Assembly: GCA_033439255.1 (NCBI GenBank) | Contig: CM065880.1 | Location: forward strand, 2,170,001 to 2,234,000 | Direction of reading: 5' to 3' | Length of the DNA: 64,000 nt | Source of the DNA: Hericium rajendrae | Taxonomy: Eukaryota; Basidiomycota; Agaricomycetes; Russulales; Hericiaceae | In this document: positions 1-10,967 of the stretch, piece after piece | Numbering within the stretch: the first letter of the stretch is position 1 | Layout of the letters: every line of letters starts with the position of its first letter | The notes under the pieces: model-generated | Told to the model about the DNA's origin: nothing | Database searches by the model: none | Seen by the model: only the letters and a program-made list of their open reading frames with translations | Translations under genes and position numbers: made by a program

Positions 1-1675
1 GCCTTTTCGAGGTCCCCAGCGCCAGCGTACGTGCGGAGAAGAACCGGTGAGCATCTTGACTATTCGACTACATCCCATATGTGACCTTGAATGATAGATG
101 CGCTCGGAATTGTTTCCAATGTCCCAACTGCCGAAATACACTGTCTGTAGTGCCTTCAGATCCACCAGATGTAGACGATGGCCATTTGTCCGCAACGCCC
201 ATAAGCGCAGTGGGCGAGCCTCCTTTCTTTCTCTACTGCAACCACTGCAGATGGGACTCTGCCGAAGTGGACATCACATTCGAGAAGCCCACCGGCCTCG
301 CGGGTGTGTCTCCTCTCCCTGACATATACCCACTCCCTCTGACGTGCCCCACAGCCCAGCTGCAGAGATACGAAGACTCCGCGGCGGACTCCCTCGAATT
401 CGAGCGGCTCAAAGAGCACTTCGAGCCCTTCCTACGTGCATCCTCCTCCACGCTCCCGCCCGCGACCGCACACTCACACCACCACGTCAACCCCATCACA
501 GCCGCCGCGTCATCCGCGCTCGCGCGCGACATCCCGGGCGTCAGCAAGTACACGCCGCACCCGCGCGCCCGGCGCGACAAGGGCGCGCGCGACGAGATGG
601 CGGAGTATCGCAGCCGCGTCGAGGTCGGCGGCACCGCGGGCGGCACGGGCGGCGAGGCGGATGTCGAGTTCATGCGGCACATCGAGACCGTGGGCGAGGT
701 TGCCGCCGTCGAGCAGCGCTGGGCGAACAGCTGGGCGACGTCGTTCCGCACGGGGTGCGTCCGTCCACACTCACCCGTCCTTCCACGTCGATCTGACCGT
801 CGTAACATAACAGCGATCTGAAGCCCATCCGCATACCGCTGCACTCGAAGAAGAGCAAGCGCTGCCCGACGTGCCGCCACATCCTCATCAAGCCCGAGCA
901 GAAGGCGCAGTCCGTGCGCTACAAGATCAAGCTCGTCGCCGCGAACTACCTCCCTGCGATCACTGTGTCACTGCCCGCGCCTCCGCGCGCGGCGGGCGCG
1001 CGCTCCGCGTCTGGCGAGGACGCGAGCGGCGCGAACGGAATGCACGCGGGCAGGACGTACCCGTTCCAGCTCGCGTTCACGAACCCGCTGTACGACCCGA
1101 TCCAGGTGCGCCTGTCCGTGCAGCGGCAGCTGCCCCCCGCTGCGCTCGCCGCGGCCGCGGATCTAGACGCAGCGGCAGCGACGGAGAAGTCGCGCCGCCC
1201 GCCGTACGCGGTGTCGCTGCCCAGCAGCGCGTTCCCGGTCGCGGCCTTTGCGGAGGCGTGGGAGTACGAAGATGATGAGGATATGTTTGGCGACGAGGCG
1301 TTTGGGTTTGACGGGCGGGGAGCGCGGGAGAAGGATAAGACGAAGAGCAAGGCGGTGGGTGTGCTTGAGAAGCGGGCGAATGTGACGATTGTGGGCGGGG
1401 AAACCGTCATCGGGAAGGATGCCAAAGGCGAAGTGAAGGTGGGTCGAGTCTTTATGCCGCTCGAACAGATTCTGACACTTCGTTTGCAGTTCAACATGCT
1501 GGTGTCCTACACGTACCGCTCGGACGACCCTTTACCGGAGGACGATGTGCGGATGACCCCGTCTCGCTCAAAGGCTCAAGCCCCAGAAATGAAAACATTC
1601 TCATTCTATACTGTCGTACAACTCGGCATGATCATACCACGCGAGGAGAACAGGCTGGAGGTAGATGTCATATAG
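1..1675 (+). CDS. Dynactin subunit p62 (dynactin 4), 5' end outside window
   Basis: Subunit of the pointed-end complex of dynactin, the dynein activator that links cargo to microtubules. The gene starts before base 1. Visible exons are about 1-46, 98-754, 814-1438 and 1490-1675, with GT-AG introns of about 50-59 nt. The N-terminal part has the cysteine pairs of the family's zinc-binding region (CFQCPNC, then CNHCRWD), and a later exon has SKKSKRCPTCRHILIKPE, the most characteristic p62 stretch. The C-terminal part carries the conserved beta-rich segment ending in LVSYTYRSDDP before a short tail and TAG. The linker around 1270-1340 is rich in Asp/Glu and Gly, as expected for a variable loop. 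Only the first few dozen residues are missing. Family assignment is from these motifs. The neighbouring gene is unrelated. Confidence 0.88.
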
Positions 1676-2048
1676 CTTATTTACAGTACACAGTATTGGT
1701 CTTGCCGATGGTGTAATGATACCCTTAATGCCCTTTCCATCATGTCTATTGTTGCTATGCCCCAGCTGACTGTATTTACAGAGGTCCGACTTCCATACCC
1801 TGATACAGCAGCGGGCCCGTCGCGGCGCGACCTTGACGACGCGTTCGGGCACAACGTGGGGAGCCAATCACACTCGCCGAAATAATCCTTACCGGGGTAT
1901 GACAGCCGGCACGCCGGTGCAGCCATCAGGCTTTGCAATGATGCGAATGATCATATTGTTGTCGACGACGACGAAAGTGCTCTACATTCCTTCCCCCCAC
2001 TAATTGATGACAGAGTCAAAGTAGTGGTCTTGCCAGGTGCAAGTCGCT
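1676..2048. other. Intergenic, no gene seen
   Basis: Short spacer between the dynactin p62 stop and the next start. It probably holds the p62 3' UTR and the promoter of the downstream gene. A CAG just before the next ATG could be the end of a 5' UTR intron. No RNA gene or repeat was recognised. Confidence 0.5.
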
Positions 2049-3089
2049 ATGTCATCCTTTCCTCTCACTCTTACGACTCTTGGACCAGCCATCACGTCGG
2101 CCGGTCCTTCGATCATCGTGATGGACGAGGACGGCAAGCAACCGCAGGCGGGACCCTTGCCGTCGAAGCGGGGAGAGATCGGGTATATGGAAGGGATTCA
2201 CGGACAGGCTCCGCAGGCGCAGGCGCAGCAGGGAACGGGGCCTTCGTACCAGGACGTCGCTGTACCTCTACCTGCGAGACACCCCGCAGAGAGGACACCC
2301 TCACCGTCTCCATCAGTCGGTATCCCAGAATCCGCGACCGCAACCGCAACCTCAGCTGCCCCCGATGCCGTGTCCACTCGCTCGACCAGCAAACTCTCAT
2401 TCTTGAAGCCGAAGAACATACCGGCATTCCGAGGCGTCCGCCTCACCACACTCATTACATTTATCGTGCTTATTCTCCTCATCGCTGGGACGATCGCAGG
2501 CTGGGTCGTCGCCGTGCGCATGCTCAACCGCAACACCACCGCGAACTCGACCATCTTCATCTACGTCGCCTTCGGCATCGTCCTGCTCGCGGAGCTGATC
2601 CTGCTCGAGCGGCGGGTCTTCCGCGTGCGCGCGGAGCGCTACGCGCACATGCACCCAGGGGAGATGTTGCCCACCGCGCTGCGGCGGACGGCGTCGCGCA
2701 GCGCGGGCATGGCGATCGCGCCGTGGCACCGCCCGCCGCTGCCGACGTATGCTGCGGCGCTGGTGCAGAGCGGGGTGGGCACCGGTGACGTGGAGGATGC
2801 GGCGATAGCCCAGCCTCCGCCGCCTGCGTACGGGAATACACGGGGATCGATGCTCCTGTTGCAGGGTTTCCTGCGGAACAGCCTGCAAGCCCGGGCTCAG
2901 GAGTATGAAAACAACAGGGCGAGCCAGATCAGCAGGGCGAGCCAGATCAATTCGAGGCCTGTGAGCTTTAGGAGTCGGGACGAGGAGTGGGAGGAGCGGC
3001 AGGATGCGGAACGGGCGCGGAGGTTGGAAGAGTCGTTGGCATCGCTGGAGGAAGGGACCCGACCCAATAGTGTCTCGGAGAGGCGCTGA
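2049..3089 (+). CDS. Two-TM membrane protein of unknown function
   Basis: Single-exon reading frame of 346 codons. I choose the ATG at 2049 (MSSFPLTLTTLGPAI); the frame stays open slightly further upstream without an ATG. Residues 1-120 are polar and low in structure (Gln, Pro, Ser rich). Two hydrophobic segments follow at about residues 132-158 (LTTLITFIVLILLIAG) and 171-190 (IFIYVAFGIVLLAELILL), separated by a short loop with an N-glycosylation sequon (NTT). After them comes a basic/acidic tail with PPPPAY and a charged, probably helical C-terminus. This tail-heavy layout is common among uncharacterised basidiomycete membrane proteins. I recognise no catalytic motif and assign no function. 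Confidence 0.7.
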   Translation: MSSFPLTLTTLGPAITSAGPSIIVMDEDGKQPQAGPLPSKRGEIGYMEGIHGQAPQAQAQQGTGPSYQDVAVPLPARHPAERTPSPSPSVGIPESATATATSAAPDAVSTRSTSKLSFLKPKNIPAFRGVRLTTLITFIVLILLIAGTIAGWVVAVRMLNRNTTANSTIFIYVAFGIVLLAELILLERRVFRVRAERYAHMHPGEMLPTALRRTASRSAGMAIAPWHRPPLPTYAAALVQSGVGTGDVEDAAIAQPPPPAYGNTRGSMLLLQGFLRNSLQARAQEYENNRASQISRASQINSRPVSFRSRDEEWEERQDAERARRLEESLASLEEGTRPNSVSERR

Positions 3090-3560
3090 TGATAAGTGTT
3101 CGTAGTGTTTTTTTTCCTGGGTTTTGAGTCACTTACTGACCCTGAGCCCGATGTACAGGGGGATGTTTCAGGGAAACGTCTGGGTGTATTGCTTTCCTCC
3201 GCCTAGCTTCTGTATCGAATCCCTCCGGGCGCGTTCTGTATTGATCTCCTGTGCCAAGTGCGGCTCCAGATGTAGATCGCCCGTGGATTGGCTGCCAGTC
3301 TCGCCTCCGCCGATTAGGTAAGCGTGCGCGGCTGCCCCGACGGACTGGCTGCTGTGTCCCGCTGCTTGCGGAGCGCCACTTTGAGACTCGATCAGTGAGT
3401 GCCACGAAATCCCTCCGCCAACGCTGTCGCGGCTGCAGACCGTGCTCGAGATGTGAAGAATTTCCTTCCGCGGCATACTATCTGCGCAGCCCCTCTTATA
3501 CTTCGACTTGTCCGATGATGCCCTGAACTTGCCCTCCCCCCTCGCCTCGTGAGTCTCCCA
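3090..3560. other. Intergenic, promoter region of the arrestin-like gene
   Basis: No convincing coding sequence. Short frames on both strands here overlap each other and have no recognisable motifs. The start of the next gene is not firmly fixed, so an upstream exon could lie here. Confidence 0.4.
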
Positions 3561-5115
3561 ATGGCTTGCTTGCCTCCTTCCGAAGCCTTCCAATTCCTTC
3601 CCCCTCCTATTTACACCCCTTCGTGCGACGCTCCGACTTACTCAGTCGAGCCTGGTCCGCATGAGCAGCGTCTCGCGCTCGCAGCATGCCGCCATGGCCG
3701 ACGTCATACCCCCAACGGTATCTTCACTCGCAAGAGCAGCGGTATCACAATTGCGCTCCGAGACCAGGATGAAGGCATCTCGTATCCCACGTACGGCCGT
3801 GGTGCCCTCGTCGGTGGCGACATCGCCTTGAAAAGCACGCACGGTGTCGTATCCGTGACCGTCAAGGTGCGCAGTTCGGGCATATCCCAGCCGGCATGAC
3901 ATGACCATGCCCCACTCGATTAGGTCGAGGGTTGCCTCAGCCTCGCCATCACCGAGGGTGTTAGCACCGTCATCACCTTTCTCAATCAGACAAATATTGT
4001 ATGGAAAGCCGATGAGGGATCGGCATCAACATGCCCGAGCATGTTCCCCTTCGAGATGACTCTCCCGCTGGGTTATCAGGATGGCGAGAGGACGCGTCCA
4101 CTGCCGCCGACGTACAATGCGGCTTATTCTGGCGTGCCTGATCTGTTCATCAATTGTAATTATACGCTGAGTGTGCGTGTGGTCAAGGCGCGGAACCTGA
4201 AGTTGTGGAGGCCCCAGAAAACGTATGTGTTATTCGATATCTCTCCCTGTGCCACAATTTAATATTGCATATGTCACAGACTGAGCCTCCAGTTAATGTA
4301 TCGTCCACGCACGCGGCCACACCAGCCAATCTTGCACAACCCCTTTCCGTTCTACTCAACCATCAAGACGCTGCCTGAGGAGTGGCACCAAATCGTCTCG
4401 ACCATGTTTATCCACCCTGGATGCGCCCTCTCGCCAATCGATTGCCATGTACGCATTTTTGGTCCCTTCACTCCAGATGCATCCTCACGCAACTGACCTG
4501 CGCAGCTCTTCATACCCGCTGTCCAAATTTACTCCCTCACCGACACCATTCCCTTCTACCTCCAGCTGCACGCGCCCCCAGACTCTCTCCAAGCCTTCAT
4601 GCACTCGACCCGTCCCTCGCCCGCGTCCCCCCGCCTCGGTCGCTCGCGTTGCACGGAGCCCCCCGCGACGCCGACCGTGCGCGTGTACCTCTCACGCCAG
4701 ATCACGGCCATTGTGCGCGGGCAGCGCGTGCAGCGCAGCTGCGACATCGGCGAGGGCACGCTGCGCGAGCTCCCGCCCGAATCGCCCGCGCTCGCGAGCG
4801 TCCTGCACGCACCCGAGGATGGGTGCTCCACGCTCGAGTGGGAGGGCCACGTCAAGTGCCGCAGCGACATTGCCGTCGGCGGGTTCAACACCGGCAAGCT
4901 TGTCGTCCGCGTGCGTGTATCCTGTTCCCTTCTGTGTCTGGGTGAATGGGCTGACGGGATTTGTGTAGGATTTTATCACGCTCAATCTTGTGCCGCCGAA
5001 CCCGATGTATTCGCCCCTGGCAGAGCATCTGCACGCGCATGCGATCCGGCTCGTCACCGATTCGTTTCTCGACTCCATCGAGCCCGGGCGCGAGGAGCTC
5101 TTTTTCTCTTCATGA
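3561..5115 (+). CDS. Arrestin-like fold protein (basidiomycete family)
   Basis: Five exons join in one frame: about 3561-3866, 3924-4222, 4280-4448, 4506-4910 and 4969-5115, with introns of 57-58 nt. The N-terminus has PPPIYTPSCDAPTYSVEP, then the beta-strand segment YGRGALVGGD with SVTVKVEG across the first splice. This resembles the arrestin N-lobe of a large family of uncharacterised basidiomycete proteins. The middle exon has MYRPRTRPHQPIL and EEWHQIVSTM. The fourth has LFIPAVQIYSLTDTIPFYLQL. The last encodes LNLVPPNPMYSPLAEHLHAH and ends SS-TGA. Such proteins may act as trafficking adaptors, but that is only by analogy with alpha-arrestins. The start codon is the least certain part; a GTG-led extension or an upstream exon is possible. 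Confidence 0.65.
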
Positions 5116-6114
5116 CCGCGCGCCGCTGCCGCTGCGCTCTTCGTCTCGCCGCTCTGCCTTTTGCCGGTCTTTTTTTGATCAGTGCAGATCAGCCACGCTC
5201 GTTGGGTTGTATCTTACAGGGTTTTGTTAATTCATTTCTTTTTCAATCTCGGAAGTTCCTTGCTTTAGTTCTCCAGTTTTGCTCGTGCATCTTATGAACT
5301 GCTGCACATCATACTTTCTCCGTTTGCGCATATTTGGTTTCTGGGTATTTGTACAATAGTAACATTGGGTTTGTCCTGACATGTATTTTTAGCCTTACTG
5401 TAACTCTGTCTCCCATGTCTTTTTCTTTACCTTTAATCGGGACCGAACTGCAAAAAGCGGAGCACTTAGGCCTGGTGTGTCGATTGCAGGACGATCGTGC
5501 ATGCAGCGTCATGCCGGAGATCGAGCAGTATCTTTGTCGCGCTGTGTGGGAGAATAGATCGAGCTGGATTGTGACTACGTTAGATGATCGTGTCGGCGTA
5601 CTTGGCCTGTGCGTCTTCGCGTTTCGAGGCTGGCCGGCCACCAGTCTGGTCGACGAGATTAACAAGATGTCGGTTGTCGGGAGATCGACACCGGTACCGA
5701 TGAGAGTATGGGCGTCTGACGATCTTAACGACTTGGATGACGCTCTTGAACATTCGCCACTGCTTTCAAAGTCTCTTGCACTCCTTGCAGTCTATTGACG
5801 AGGCTCATCGCATTTCCACGGGCTGAGGTCTGATGATTATGTGTCGAATAAAGGTATTTCGTCATGACATGTATATGGCAAGTAGCCCAGTTTCGCCTTC
5901 GACCAACAGACCAGGTTGACGGTGGCGACCTGAAACCGAGTAAGTCCTCGACTGACCGACCGACAACGTTGCATTCCACCAGCCTCAGCCTTAGACACCC
6001 CCGCCGCGATCGCAATGAATGCACATGGGCATCGCCAGCGCGCGACGACGCTGCTCACCCTCCCGCATCCTTCCCCACCCTTCCCTACCCTCCCCCCACG
6101 TACTCCGCAGGACG
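5116..6114. other. Intergenic, no supported gene
   Basis: About 1 kb. An open frame at 5391-5798 on the plus strand has no known motif, no homologous feel and no splice context, so I leave it unannotated. The last 150 bases are pyrimidine rich and lead to the ATG of the glucoamylase, as expected for a fungal promoter or 5' UTR. Confidence 0.4.
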
Positions 6115-7806
6115 ATGTACATCAACGCCTTCGCAGCAGCAGCGCTCACAGGTCTTGCAGGCCGCGCGCTCCAGCAGCTCGACACCTACGCGGCCACCGA
6201 AGGGCCGATCGCGAAAGCGGGCCTTCTCGCGAACATCGGCCCCAGCGGCTCGAAATCCCACGGCGCAAAGGTGCACATCTCCTGCTTTCCTCCCGCTCCC
6301 GCACCGGTACTGACGCGAGTGACGCAGGCGGGCGTGGTCATCGCGAGCCCGAGCACCTCAAACCCGAACTACCTGTACACGTGGACGCGCGACGCGTCGC
6401 TCGTGTTCAAGCTGCTCATCGACCAGTACACGCAGGGCGAGGACACGACGCTGCGCGCGCATGTCGACGACTTCGTCGGCGCGCAGGCGGTCATCCAGCA
6501 GGTGCCCAATCCGAGTGGGAACGCCAATAGCGGCGGGCTCGGCGAGCCGAAGTTTAACATCGACGAGACGGCGTTTACGGCGCCCTGGGGGCGGCCGCAG
6601 CGAGGTGCGTGTCTTCTGCGCTGGAGTGGTGTGCGCGAGGCGAGAGGCTGACGGGTGGGGGCAGATGGGCCGGCGTTGCGTTCGGTGGCGATCATGACGT
6701 ATGCGAGCTGGTTGCTCGATAATGGCAACGCGACGTATGTTAGCAGCAAGCTCTGGCCGGTAATCCAGCTCGATCTCAGCTACGTCGTGCAAAACTGGAA
6801 CAAATCAACGTGAGCGCTCCGTGTCCTCGTGCACCGGCATGTGCTGACCGCTGTTGCACGCAGGTTCGATCTGTGGGAGGAGATCAACTCCTTCTCGTAC
6901 TTCACGACTGCAGTCCAGCACCGCGCACTGCGGCAGGGCGCGTTGCTCGCAGCGCGGCTGCAGAACACAACGCTGAGCGCGCAGTACACGACCACGGCAA
7001 ACAGCGTCCTGTGCTTCATGCAGGCACGTCACAAACCGATTGATATCTCCTCCGCTGCAGTGATTAACTTCGTATGCAGACATTCTGGAATGCAGGGCGC
7101 GGGTACATGATTGCGAACACGGGCGGCGGGCGCTCGGGCATCGACGCGAACACAGTCCTCGCGTCGATCCACACATACGACCCCACGGCGGGCTGCGACG
7201 CGGTGACGTTCCAGCCGTGCTCCGACCGCGCGCTCGCGAATCTGCTCGCGTACATCCAGTCCTTCCGCTCTATATACGCAATCAACCGCAACGCGCCTGC
7301 GAACGGCGCGGTCGCGACGGGGCGCTACCCGGAGGATAGCTACATGGGCGGGAACGTGAGTCGCGCGTCCACTCGGCTTGCCTCGGTTCGCTGACGCGTG
7401 TGCAGCCATGGTACCTCACCACTGCTGCCGCGGCCGAGCAGCTGTATGACGCGGTGCAAGTGTGGACTAGCCAAGGGAAGCTGGCCGTGACGACTGTGTC
7501 GCAACCGTTCATCAAGTTTCTTCTCCCGAATAACACCATCACGCCGGGGACGTACGACTCGTGCTCGCAGCAGTACGCGATGATCAAGGATGCGACGACC
7601 GCACTTGCAGAGGGGTTCCTCGCGGTGCACGCGCAGTACACGCCTGCGAACGGGGGCTTGCGGAGCAGTATGATAAGAACAACGGTGCACCGAAGAGCGC
7701 GGTGGATTTAACCTGGAACTATGCGGCGGTTGAGACGGTGTTGAGGGCGAGGGCGGGCGGCAGGCAGGCAAGTTGGGGTGCGCAGGGACTGAAGGTGACG
7801 TGTTGA
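6115..7806 (+). pseudogene. GH15 glucoamylase, catalytic domain only, with a one-base frameshift
   Basis: Would be a secreted glucoamylase releasing glucose from starch ends. The start MYINAFAAAALTGLAGRA looks like a signal peptide. Exons are about 6115-6270, 6328-6604, 6665-6809, 6864-7023, 7080-7355 and 7406-7806. Family motifs: NPNYLYTWTRDASLVF, GLGEPKFNIDETAF, FDLWEEINS (first Glu of the WEE pair is the general acid in Aspergillus enzymes) and NTGGGRSGIDANTVL. In the last exon the frame slips by one base near 7655-7665, exactly where the catalytic-base motif (L)AEQYDK begins. Read as given, the protein ends early at 7711; the shifted frame goes on to TGA at 7806. No starch-binding domain follows. 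The intron at 7024-7079 begins with GC, not GT. It may be a pseudogene or carry an assembly error. Confidence 0.85.
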
Positions 7807-8364
7807 TGTGGTGGTGGTGGTGGGCGTTGGCTGGCGGCTAGTGGATGGCAGTGAAGAATTGAGAACCATAATGCACGAAGATAAATACGCAATAGATAAA
7901 ACCAAATAGAGGACTGCCGTTGCTGTTTCGAGGTCCATGCCCGGAAGACAGAACATGAAGTATGTAGATGTGAAACAAGAGGTGGTTCCAAAACGTCTTG
8001 GACGAAAACGGGAGGGCACCTACTGCTTGACTAGCACAAGACGCATGCAGCAGCCCCATGCTGTCTGACGCTTGCCTTGGCTAGTAAAGCGTGGACGTTA
8101 GAATGAAAGAGGAACTGCCTTGGTCCGGATGGAGGTGGGACTCGGAGGAGCTTGGCAGGCGAAGCCGAAGACTGGAGGAAGCGCGGAGAGCGCCGGAGCT
8201 AGACCATGTGATTAGACACGAGGCTAGACATTTCTAGTACGACCGCGTTTGCTCATTCTCCTCTTCGCCGCGAGCCCCTGCACTGCTCGAAAACCGACCT
8301 CATGTCCTGACGCCTCCTCTTAACTTTTCCCTACCATCTCCACCAGCAGATACCGCTAGACACT
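7807..8364. other. Intergenic, no gene seen
   Basis: Short GT/TGG-repeat run directly after the glucoamylase stop (about 7808-7832), then unique sequence. The 120 bases before the next ATG are pyrimidine rich and likely hold the promoter and 5' UTR of the RING gene. Confidence 0.4.
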
Positions 8365-9818
8365 ATGCGGCTATCAGCCCTCACTAATCTTATTCTTTTA
8401 TCTCTTCTTGCCCCCGCCCGAGTCTCAGCTCTCTTCCACACGGATCATAGCTGGCTCTGGGGCTGGGCATGGGGTGCAGACAGCACCGTCTCCGTCGTCG
8501 ACCGTTTCCCCCCCATCTCTTTCCTTGCCAGACCAGCGTCCTTTGGCATGGAGCTTATCGACCCCCTCCTCGGATATGTCATTCCTCTGAACACTTTCAC
8601 CGCCCAGTGCCCCGACGATGATGGTGACCAAAAGTCCAACTCGACCTCGACACTTGGATGGAGGTCCAGGCCCAACACGGGCTGCCCAAAGCTTTGTATT
8701 GTGGGTCCGCATGTGCCTGAGGGTATCGAGTCGTGGATTGCGCTCGTGCAAAGAGGCTCGTGCCAGTTTGCAGACAAGGCGAGGGAGGCGCAGCGGCTAG
8801 GAGCTAAGGGGCTGGTTGTCGGAGGTGATGACCCCGAGCTGCACGGTAATCCCGATGCCCTGGTCAACATGTACAGTCCTGGTAAGTCGACGCATGTGAG
8901 TAACCTGCCTTCTTCTGACGCTGGCTCCACAGAGGACGCCTCCGATGTCTTAATTCCTTCCGTGTTCATCAAGTACTCAGATTATATGGTGCTGGCCTCG
9001 ATCATCGCAAGGTCCAACACTTCGCACTCCGGCTTACAGACCTTGCCATTACTCTTGAGCTCCGAATACTCCGCGTGGCAGTGGTGCGTCTGCGTTCTCT
9101 CGCAATGACGTCTACACGCATCTGACGTTTCCATGACAGGCCCTTACTCACGTTCCTCACCATTCTTTTCATTCCATCCTCGCTCACATTCATGACCCTC
9201 CTGATCCATCGCATCCGAGCAGCACGCGCTGCCCAGCGCGATCGTGCCCCCGAAGATCTGGTCCTGCGCTTTCCAATACGGGTTTGGACTGGAAAGACCT
9301 GGGAGAAACCCGCTGATGTGCCTCAAGTGGATTCTCAGGATCCTCAGAATGCAGAGGGCCTCGATCTCGAGCTGGGTGAAGCGCATGCTGGTCCTCCAGA
9401 TGCTTCTTCGACCCCCGATGACGATGACGATGATCCTGCCTGGTTTTTATCACAAGACGAATGCGCGATCTGTCTGGAGCAGTTCGCAAGGGGCGACCGC
9501 GTGCGCGTCCTGCCCTGCAAACACATCTTCCATCTTGAGGAAGTTGACTTGTGGCTGATTGACCGAAAGAAAGTGGTACGTCGCCTGCTTCTAGACTGAC
9601 GCTTTACTTTCGCTCTAACAATTGCCTCCATCTAGTGCCCCGTGTGCAAGGCAGACGTGACTCTCCCTCATCCCACCCCACCCAAACTGCCCTCGACTCC
9701 TGCCGATACCGACAATTCTCAAGCTGATGCTGACAGCCACGATAATTCTGCGGCTGCGACGCCTGACGTGGCCACCGAGCGGACGCCTCTTCTCCATGCG
9801 AATTTACTATCCGATTAA
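8365..9818 (+). CDS. PA-TM-RING E3 ubiquitin ligase (RNF13/GRAIL-like)
   Basis: Likely an endomembrane ubiquitin ligase. Exons are about 8365-8881, 8933-9083, 9140-9575 and 9636-9818. A signal peptide (MRLSALTNLILLSLLAPARV) is followed by a protease-associated domain with the typical core IALVQRGSCQFADKAREAQ and GAKGLVVGGDD. A single TM helix (LLTFLTILFIPSSLTFMTLL) comes in exon 3, then a cytosolic part with an acidic run (DDDDDD). The RING-H2 reads CAIC...PCKHIFHLEEVDLWL...CPVC: the first five ligands and the last two are present, but the sixth, normally Cys two residues after the second His, is Glu. The C-terminus is Ala/Asp/Thr rich. The missing sixth ligand may be usual for fungal members; I cannot check that here. 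Confidence 0.85.
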
Positions 9819-10967
9819 TGATCCTCCTCTCCGTTGCTGTACGATCTTCAACTATTGTACTGATACCCAGGTAGCCATATAATCCGCCCTGTGGCATTGT
9901 ATTATGCCCGAAACACTATTGTACGGTATACTCATTGACTTTCATCCATCGCAAACATCTTTTGAAATACACCTTTCGGGCTAGAGGTATTTGGCGATTG
10001 TCTGTGGTCATTGACTTTGGCTTCGCATTGTACGCTCGGTTAGTCGTTCCTGCGCATGGGCACATCTTCTCTTCTCATGTCCAACTGTCTGATTCTCAGC
10101 CATCTGTCATTCTAACTTATGGTTGTATGGCACAACGTCTAGAACAAGTCGAAGCACTGTCAAAGCTCCCATCCGCGGTCTCGGTTGTCCCTGTCTTATC
10201 CTGATATCGTCCTTTCGCATCCGCATCGAAATGGAAGCCATCACGCAAAGCATCCCCAATCCTCCCCAACCTCGACGTGCAGTCTTTCGGACGCGCTATT
10301 GTCTTGCGCGCGCGCGCCGGGCCCGTCCTGCCGGATTCGGACGAGGCCGCCTGGCCACAGCGCAGCAAGTCTCAGATCGGCACCTTGTTCGTCGTGGCCG
10401 GCGCAGACAACGACTATAATTTATATTATTCAGAAGCTCGCCAGGCACCGCAGAACAATTGGCACGAAGCGCACGCGCATCCCGGCGCCTGCGCCTTATT
10501 GTCTTGCGCGCGCGTGGGCATGGCGGCAAACAAAACCACCAGGCCCGTGGCGGATGGCCAATGGCCACACTCCTGCAAACCTAAGCATTGTGCGGCGCAA
10601 AGGTGATTCAGCAGCCACATGCGCCTGCCTTGTCTGTCGCGTAGCGAGCTCTTTAAATGAGACAGCGCGCCGCGGGACCGCTGTCAATCTCTCATTGAAC
10701 GCTATCTCGGCCTCGACAAATCTCAGTGCTGCTCCGTGCGGGACGGTGATCATCCACAGGTACGTGGGTTGTTATTGTTGGGCGGTTTCACGAGTTTGGT
10801 GGCCCCTGCACCACCGAGATTGGGTTCTGATGCGGTCATCTGGATGGGATATCTGATTTCATTTCACGTTATTCTTCAGAACACGATATAAACAGCACCC
10901 AGTGCGAAGCCCAAAACTATTCAGCGCGCTTCCAACCCAAAACCAGAACTACTCAACTCAACATACG
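9819..10967. other. Intergenic, promoter of the CCCH gene
   Basis: About 1.1 kb with no supported gene. A 17-base direct repeat (ATTGTCTTGCGCGCGCG) occurs at about 10298 and 10498. Several overlapping frames on both strands in 10120-10860 look like GC-driven artefacts. A TATA box near the right edge is listed separately. Confidence 0.45.
10887..10892 (+). promoter_or_regulatory. TATA box of the CCCH zinc-finger gene
   Basis: TATAAA about 80 bases upstream of the chosen ATG at 10968, in the context ACGATATAAACAGCACC. The spacing fits a core promoter with a short 5' UTR. Confidence 0.55.

Noticed and set aside
233-880. Long minus-strand frame opposite dynactin p62 (and similar ones opposite most GC-rich exons)
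   Set aside because: Antisense frames are expected from GC-rich third positions; the plus strand has clear family motifs.
5334-5798. 154-codon open frame between the arrestin-like and glucoamylase genes
   Set aside because: No motif, no splice context, poor codon use; a second frame overlaps it on the other strand.
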